From: Acidobacteriota bacterium
GTDB taxonomy: Bacteria; Acidobacteriota; Terriglobia; UBA7540
Reading direction: 5' to 3'
Length of the DNA stretch: 9,268 nt
Assembly: GCA_021789565.1 (NCBI GenBank)
Contig: JAJYJL010000222.1
Span: 1 to 9,268 of the forward strand
The notes under the pieces were generated by a model. It saw only the letters and a list, made by a program, of their open reading frames with translations, searched no databases and was not told the origin of the DNA. Shown in pieces: positions 6,075-9,268 of this stretch (within the stretch, counting starts at the first letter, position 1; every line of letters starts with the position of its first letter). The translations under genes were made by a program, and so were the position numbers.

Positions 6075-7565
6075 TCACGAGTCAATCTGCGCCCGCTGCA
6101 GCTTGTCGCTGTAATCGATATAGACCGACTTCCACTCTGTATAAAAGTCGAGCGCAGCTGTTGCGGCTTCGCGGTGGCCATTGCCGGTCTGCTTGGCTCC
6201 GCCGAACGGCAAGTGTGTTTCTGCACCGATGGTGGGCGCATTTACATAAAAAATCCCGGTCTCCATTTCCCGCATCGCCTTGAAGGCATTGTTAATGTTC
6301 CGCGTATAAATCGACGACGACAGGCCATAGGCTACGCCGTTTGCAATTTCGATTGCGTGCTCCAGGTTGTTGCACGGGACCAGCGCAACCACCGGCCCAA
6401 AAATTTCCTCCCGGCAGATTCGCATCCCGGGCTCGCAGTCGGCAAAAATCGTTGGAGCGTAGAACCAGCCACGGTCGTATCCTCCTCCGGTCAGCCGCCC
6501 ACCGCCGCAAAGAACGCGCGCCCCTTCCTGTACGCCGATTTCAACATAGCGTTCCACCTTGCTGAGTTGCGCCTGGTTGATGAGCGGTCCCACCTGAACA
6601 CCCGGATCAGCGCCGTTGCCGACCTTCAACTTGCCGGTGCGCTCAACAAACCTTTGAGAAAATTCGGTGTAAATGTCTTTGTGAAGAATGATGCGGCTTG
6701 TTGCAGTGCAACGCTGCCCTGTGGTTCCAAAGCCTCCCCAGATGGCCCCGTCCAGGGCCAGGTCCAGGTTGGCGTCATCCATCACAATGATGGCGTTCTT
6801 ACCTCCCATTTCAAGACACACGTGCTTGAGCAGGTCGGCGCCGGCGTGGGCCACCTGCCTGCCAACTTCCGTCGAGCCGGTAAATGAAATCACAGGCACG
6901 TCTGGATGCTTTGCCAGCGGCGCACCAGCTTCGGGACCAAAACCGCTCACGTAGTTGACAACGCCCGGAGGCAGACCGGCTTCCTCCAGCATCTTCACCA
7001 GATTCAGCGCCGAGAGCGGATTGTCTTCCGCCGGCTTGATGATCACCGTGTTTCCGCAGATCACCGCCGGCATAATTTTCCAGGCAGGAATCGCCATCGG
7101 AAAGTTCCACGGCGTGATCAGGCCGCAAACGCCGATGGGGCTGCGAACCGACATGCAGAACTTGCTGGGAAGCTCTGAGGTCGTGGTCTGCCCGAACAGC
7201 CGCCGGCCTTCACCGGCCATATAAAACGTCATGTCAATGGCTTCCTGAACGTCGCCGCGAGTCTCCTCGATCGGTTTGCCCATCTCGCGCGTCATGTCGC
7301 CGGCCAGGGTGTCCTTCCGCTCGGCAAGCAACTGGCCTGCGCGGAACAGTATCTCCGCCCGCTTCGGAGGCGGTGTTCTTCTCCACGCAGGGAAGGCGGC
7401 CTTTGCTGCCGCAACGGCAGCCGCGACGTCTTTGGCATTTGACTTCTGGAAGGATCCGATCCGGTCCGTTGTGTCCGCCGGATTGATGTTGTCAAAAGTT
7501 TCGCGGCCGCCTGATTCCTGCCACTGGCCGCCAATATAATTCTTGAAAACCTGTGCGTCTGCCAT
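6075..7565 (-). CDS. NAD(P)-dependent aldehyde dehydrogenase, alpha-ketoglutaric semialdehyde dehydrogenase-like
   Basis: Cytoplasmic enzyme that oxidises an aldehyde to its carboxylic acid with NAD(P)+. The 496 residues cover the whole family length. Active-site residues are all present: Asn154 in [13 protein letters not shown] (151-163), Lys177 in IIKPAE, the cofactor-loop FTGSTEVG (228-235), general base Glu252 in CLEMGGKN, nucleophile Cys286 in GQRCTATSR, and Glu387 in EEIFGP. The C-terminal [16 protein letters not shown] (452-467) closes the active site. The wording of the motifs (INPADTTD near the start, [25 protein letters not shown]) resembles the alpha-ketoglutaric semialdehyde branch, which acts in pentose and sugar-acid breakdown, but the substrate cannot be fixed from sequence. 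No pathway genes or regulator lie beside it. The ATG is preceded by GGGAGGG (complement of 7575-7581) at about nine bases, which supports this start. Confidence 0.94.
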   Translation of the reverse strand: MADAQVFKNYIGGQWQESGGRETFDNINPADTTDRIGSFQKSNAKDVAAAVAAAKAAFPAWRRTPPPKRAEILFRAGQLLAERKDTLAGDMTREMGKPIEETRGDVQEAIDMTFYMAGEGRRLFGQTTTSELPSKFCMSVRSPIGVCGLITPWNFPMAIPAWKIMPAVICGNTVIIKPAEDNPLSALNLVKMLEEAGLPPGVVNYVSGFGPEAGAPLAKHPDVPVISFTGSTEVGRQVAHAGADLLKHVCLEMGGKNAIIVMDDANLDLALDGAIWGGFGTTGQRCTATSRIILHKDIYTEFSQRFVERTGKLKVGNGADPGVQVGPLINQAQLSKVERYVEIGVQEGARVLCGGGRLTGGGYDRGWFYAPTIFADCEPGMRICREEIFGPVVALVPCNNLEHAIEIANGVAYGLSSSIYTRNINNAFKAMREMETGIFYVNAPTIGAETHLPFGGAKQTGNGHREAATAALDFYTEWKSVYIDYSDKLQRAQIDS

Positions 7566-7574
7566 AAACCTTCA

Positions 7575-7581
7575 CCCTCCC
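7575..7581 (-). promoter_or_regulatory. Ribosome-binding site of the aldehyde dehydrogenase gene
   Basis: The minus strand reads GGGAGGG nine bases before the ATG at 7565, a strong Shine-Dalgarno sequence that fixes the start. A closer GAAGG is also present. Confidence 0.6.
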
Positions 7582-7585
7582 GCAT

Positions 7586-7948
7586 CCACTCATAGCACGT
7601 GGAGTTGCCTTGTGCGCTGCTCGATTAACAATATACCCCCGGATGAAACACACTAGGCAACTGCTGTGCAGGAAAATACATGACATGTTTGCAGTTCAGA
7701 TTCGCCCCGGCAGTGGCGTCTTGAGCGGGGCCAGGGCAGGGCGCTCCCCTGAACAAAATGCGCCGACATATGTTGCCTAACACGGTAGCCTTCATGGCGT
7801 GTCGAAACAGGCTGTGGAGATCATAGTCCCTTTCCCGACCCTGAACCTCTTGCGAAAGCCTATGAAAATTGATAATTATCTCTTGCCGGAAATGAGCAAG
7901 CGGATTCTGTGTAAGTTAAAGAACCACCCAAAGTTGCGATGCGAAGCA
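7586..7948. other. Long intergenic stretch between divergent aldehyde dehydrogenase and hrcA genes
   Basis: No convincing gene is seen in this stretch. It becomes more AT-rich toward hrcA. A 61-codon frame from a GTG at 7799 has no ribosome-binding site or recognisable family and overlaps the hrcA promoter. A palindrome GATAATTATC is at 7871-7880. No CIRCE operator was found on either strand. Confidence 0.4.
7603..7779. repeat. Three copies of heptamer GTTGCCT upstream of the aldehyde dehydrogenase gene
   Basis: GTTGCCT occurs at 7604-7610 and 7772-7778 on the plus strand and at 7661-7655 on the minus strand. The first two in position form an 8-bp inverted repeat, AGTTGCCT (7603-7610) and AGGCAACT (7655-7662). 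They bracket a possible minus-strand -10 box, TATATT (7635-7630), with a weak TTGCCT -35 (7660-7655) 19 bp away. They could be regulator sites, but repeats of this size can arise by chance. Confidence 0.25.
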
Positions 7949-7977
7949 TTGACACAAATTAGCCTGCCGAATAGTAT
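7949..7977 (+). promoter_or_regulatory. Candidate sigma-70 promoter of hrcA
   Basis: A perfect TTGACA (7949-7954) is followed after exactly 17 bp by TAGTAT (7972-7977). Transcription would start near 7984. That leaves about 45 nt before the ATG at 8029 and only about 9 nt before the alternative GTG at 7993, which is one reason to prefer the ATG. Confidence 0.6.
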
Positions 7978-8028
7978 AAAATAGAGTACCTTGTGAAGGG
8001 AGCGCGTGGGCGCTTCGGCCAACGAGCA

Positions 8029-9078
8029 ATGCGATCAGAACCTAATCTTGAAACGCGGCGTCGTGAAGTATTGTCGGCTATCTTGCGCCACTATATCGCC
8101 AACGGACAGCCCGTCGGCTCGAAAACCGTGGCGATCGAGACACAGGAGTCGCTGAGTTCGGCAACGGTGCGCGCTGTGATGTCACAGCTGGAGGCCGAGG
8201 GTTTCCTGGAGCAGCCGCACACCTCTGCGGGGCGCGTACCAACGGACAAGGCCTACCGCTACTACGTGGACCGGATGATGCAAATGGCCCGGCTGACTCC
8301 CGCGCTTGTGCAGTTTATTGAGGAAAGTCTCAGTGGCGAACAGGTGCCGAATGAGCAGCTTATGGCCAGGGCCTCGCGCGTGCTGGCAGAGGTTTCGAGC
8401 AACGTGGGACTGGTGCTGGGCCCGGCTCTCGAAGAGAAACTGCTGGAGCATATCAAGTTCATCAAGCTGCCTGACCGCCGCGTTCTGGTAGTTATCGTTT
8501 CACGACCGGACCTGGTGGAAAACAACGTGCTGCGTCTGGACGAAGACATCAGCCAGGAGGAACTTGACCGCAGTGCGGCCTATTTGAACACTGAGTTCCG
8601 TGGATGGTCACTGCGAACCATCCGTCTTGAGATTTTCAAGAAGATTGAAGAAGCGCGGGAACTTTTTGATCAACTTTTGCGCAGCGTCGGCCGCCTGCTG
8701 ATGGAAGGGGCGCTCGGACACGACGAACTTGCGCCGCTGTTCGTGGAGGGCACGGCAAGGATACTTGAACAGCCGGAGTTTGAGGACGTGCGGAAGATCC
8801 GGCAATTGTTGATGGCCTTTGAGGAAAGGGCCAAGCTTATTGAGATACTGGGCTCCGTACTGCGTTCTTCAAGCACGGGCGTGCAAGTCGTCATCGGGAA
8901 AGAGAATCCTGCCGATGAAATGCGCCATTGCGCTCTGGTGATGGCGCCGCTCAGGTATGGGTCACGCACTGTGGGGGCGCTTGGAGTGGTCGGTCCTACG
9001 CGAATGGCATACGACCGCGCCGTGACCACGGTCGAATACGTCGCCCACCTATGCAACCGGTTGCTGAGTGTTAATTGA
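8029..9078 (+). CDS. hrcA: Heat-inducible transcription repressor HrcA
   Basis: Dimeric repressor of heat-shock genes. In known cases it binds CIRCE operators ahead of the groE and dnaK operons and depends on GroEL for activity. The 349 residues match the family length. A winged helix-turn-helix lies at about 8-77 (TRRREVLSAILRHYIANG, GQPVGSKTV, SSATVRAVMSQLEAEGFLEQ), ending in the signature PHTSAGRVPTDKAYRYYVD (63-81). The GAF-like regulatory part follows, with SNVGLVLGP and the C-terminal IGKENP and GVVGPTRMAYDRAV motifs. The recognition helix reads SATVRAVM where most relatives have SATIRNxM, so the usual Asn is Ala49. The start is uncertain: an in-frame GTG at 7993 would add 12 basic residues and has no better ribosome-binding site. 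The probable grpE gene follows after 93 bp, the classical hrcA-grpE order. Confidence 0.95.
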   Translation: MRSEPNLETRRREVLSAILRHYIANGQPVGSKTVAIETQESLSSATVRAVMSQLEAEGFLEQPHTSAGRVPTDKAYRYYVDRMMQMARLTPALVQFIEESLSGEQVPNEQLMARASRVLAEVSSNVGLVLGPALEEKLLEHIKFIKLPDRRVLVVIVSRPDLVENNVLRLDEDISQEELDRSAAYLNTEFRGWSLRTIRLEIFKKIEEARELFDQLLRSVGRLLMEGALGHDELAPLFVEGTARILEQPEFEDVRKIRQLLMAFEERAKLIEILGSVLRSSSTGVQVVIGKENPADEMRHCALVMAPLRYGSRTVGALGVVGPTRMAYDRAVTTVEYVAHLCNRLLSVN

Positions 9079-9087
9079 CGATCTTCT

Positions 9088-9105
9088 TTGTGTCTCCCAA
9101 CACAA
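9088..9105. repeat. Inverted repeat TTGTGT-N6-ACACAA between hrcA and grpE
   Basis: Two perfect 6-bp arms (9088-9093 and 9100-9105) surround a CTCCCA loop, 10 bp after the hrcA stop. There is no T tract, so it is not a typical terminator, and it does not match CIRCE. It may be a processing hairpin, an operator or chance. Confidence 0.25.
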
Positions 9106-9171
9106 CCCGGCGCCAATTTTCCGGAACAGAATGTTTCGCCATAATTTCAGACAGGATAGAATAACGAAGTT

Positions 9172-9268
9172 ATGACTGATGAAAAGAAACTCGTAGACGA
9201 ACGCGAACAACAGCCAACGGCTCCTGCAACCGACTCCATGAAACCGGAAGCCGACAGTACGTCAGGGC
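9172..9268 (+). CDS. grpE: Probable GrpE nucleotide exchange factor, N-terminus only
   Basis: Thirty-two codons from the ATG at 9172 run open to the window edge: MTDEKKLVDEREQQPTAPAT and then DSMKPEADSTSG. This short, charged, low-complexity start fits the disordered N-terminus of GrpE, the co-chaperone that releases ADP from DnaK. No conserved GrpE domain is inside the window, so the call rests mainly on its place directly after hrcA in the same direction. The ribosome-binding site is weak (AGGAT at 9153-9157 or GAAG at 9166-9169). Confidence 0.6.
   Translation, partial: MTDEKKLVDEREQQPTAPATDSMKPEADSTSG

Noticed and set aside
7871..7880. GATAATTATC palindrome as a Fur box
   Set aside because: Only one short palindrome is present. 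The repeated hexamer layout of a Fur box is not there, and neighbouring genes have no iron link.
7799..7984. 61-codon frame starting with GTG
   Set aside because: It has no ribosome-binding site and no recognisable domain, and its end overlaps the best hrcA promoter.
9066..9074. GAGTGTTAA, one mismatch from a CIRCE half-site
   Set aside because: It lies inside the last hrcA codons and the matching left arm at the required N9 spacing is absent (CCTATGCAA instead).
1..9268. Mobile elements, CRISPR arrays, tRNA or rRNA genes, defence or biosynthetic clusters
   Set aside because: No transposase, integrase, regularly spaced repeats, cloverleaf or related gene was seen. All sizeable genes are accounted for by common families.

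Overview
This 9.3-kb window is ordinary chromosomal DNA with seven protein-coding genes plus the first codons of an eighth. I see no rRNA or tRNA gene, insertion sequence, integrase or CRISPR array. The gene set and protein style (a peptidoglycan-binding protein directly behind an HtrA protease, a secreted SYLF protein, an hrcA-grpE pair without an obvious CIRCE box) suggest a moderately GC-rich Gram-negative bacterium. Acidobacteriota is my best guess. This is an inference from general resemblance, with no database search behind it.

Layout: (1) 1-2014, minus strand: arginyl-tRNA synthetase (argS), complete except for its last few codons. (2) 2163-2736, plus strand, divergent from argS: an isoprenylcysteine carboxyl methyltransferase-like membrane protein. 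Its first transmembrane segment lies in another frame from the rest, so the gene seems to carry a one-base frameshift in an A run. Promoter-like sequences for both genes sit in the 148-bp gap between them. (3) 2961-4529: a DegP/HtrA-type periplasmic serine protease with two PDZ domains, followed after 7 bp by (4) 4537-5049, a small exported peptidoglycan-binding-like protein. The two are probably one transcription unit acting in the cell envelope. (5) 5280-5957: a secreted SYLF-domain protein behind a 230-bp leader rich in potential hairpins. (6) 6075-7565, minus strand and convergent with the SYLF gene: an NAD(P)-dependent aldehyde dehydrogenase closest in style to the alpha-ketoglutaric semialdehyde dehydrogenase branch. 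(7) 8029-9078: heat-shock repressor HrcA, behind a sigma-70-like promoter, followed by (8) the start of a probable grpE at 9172, running off the window.

Themes: protein quality control appears twice (HtrA in the envelope, HrcA/GrpE for the cytoplasmic DnaK system), with envelope proteins in between. I found no clearly novel multi-gene system. The points most worth a second look are the frameshifted methyltransferase, the structured region ahead of the SYLF gene, and HrcA with an altered recognition-helix residue and no visible CIRCE operator. Positions 1-4 are the partial end of argS and 9172-9268 the partial start of grpE.
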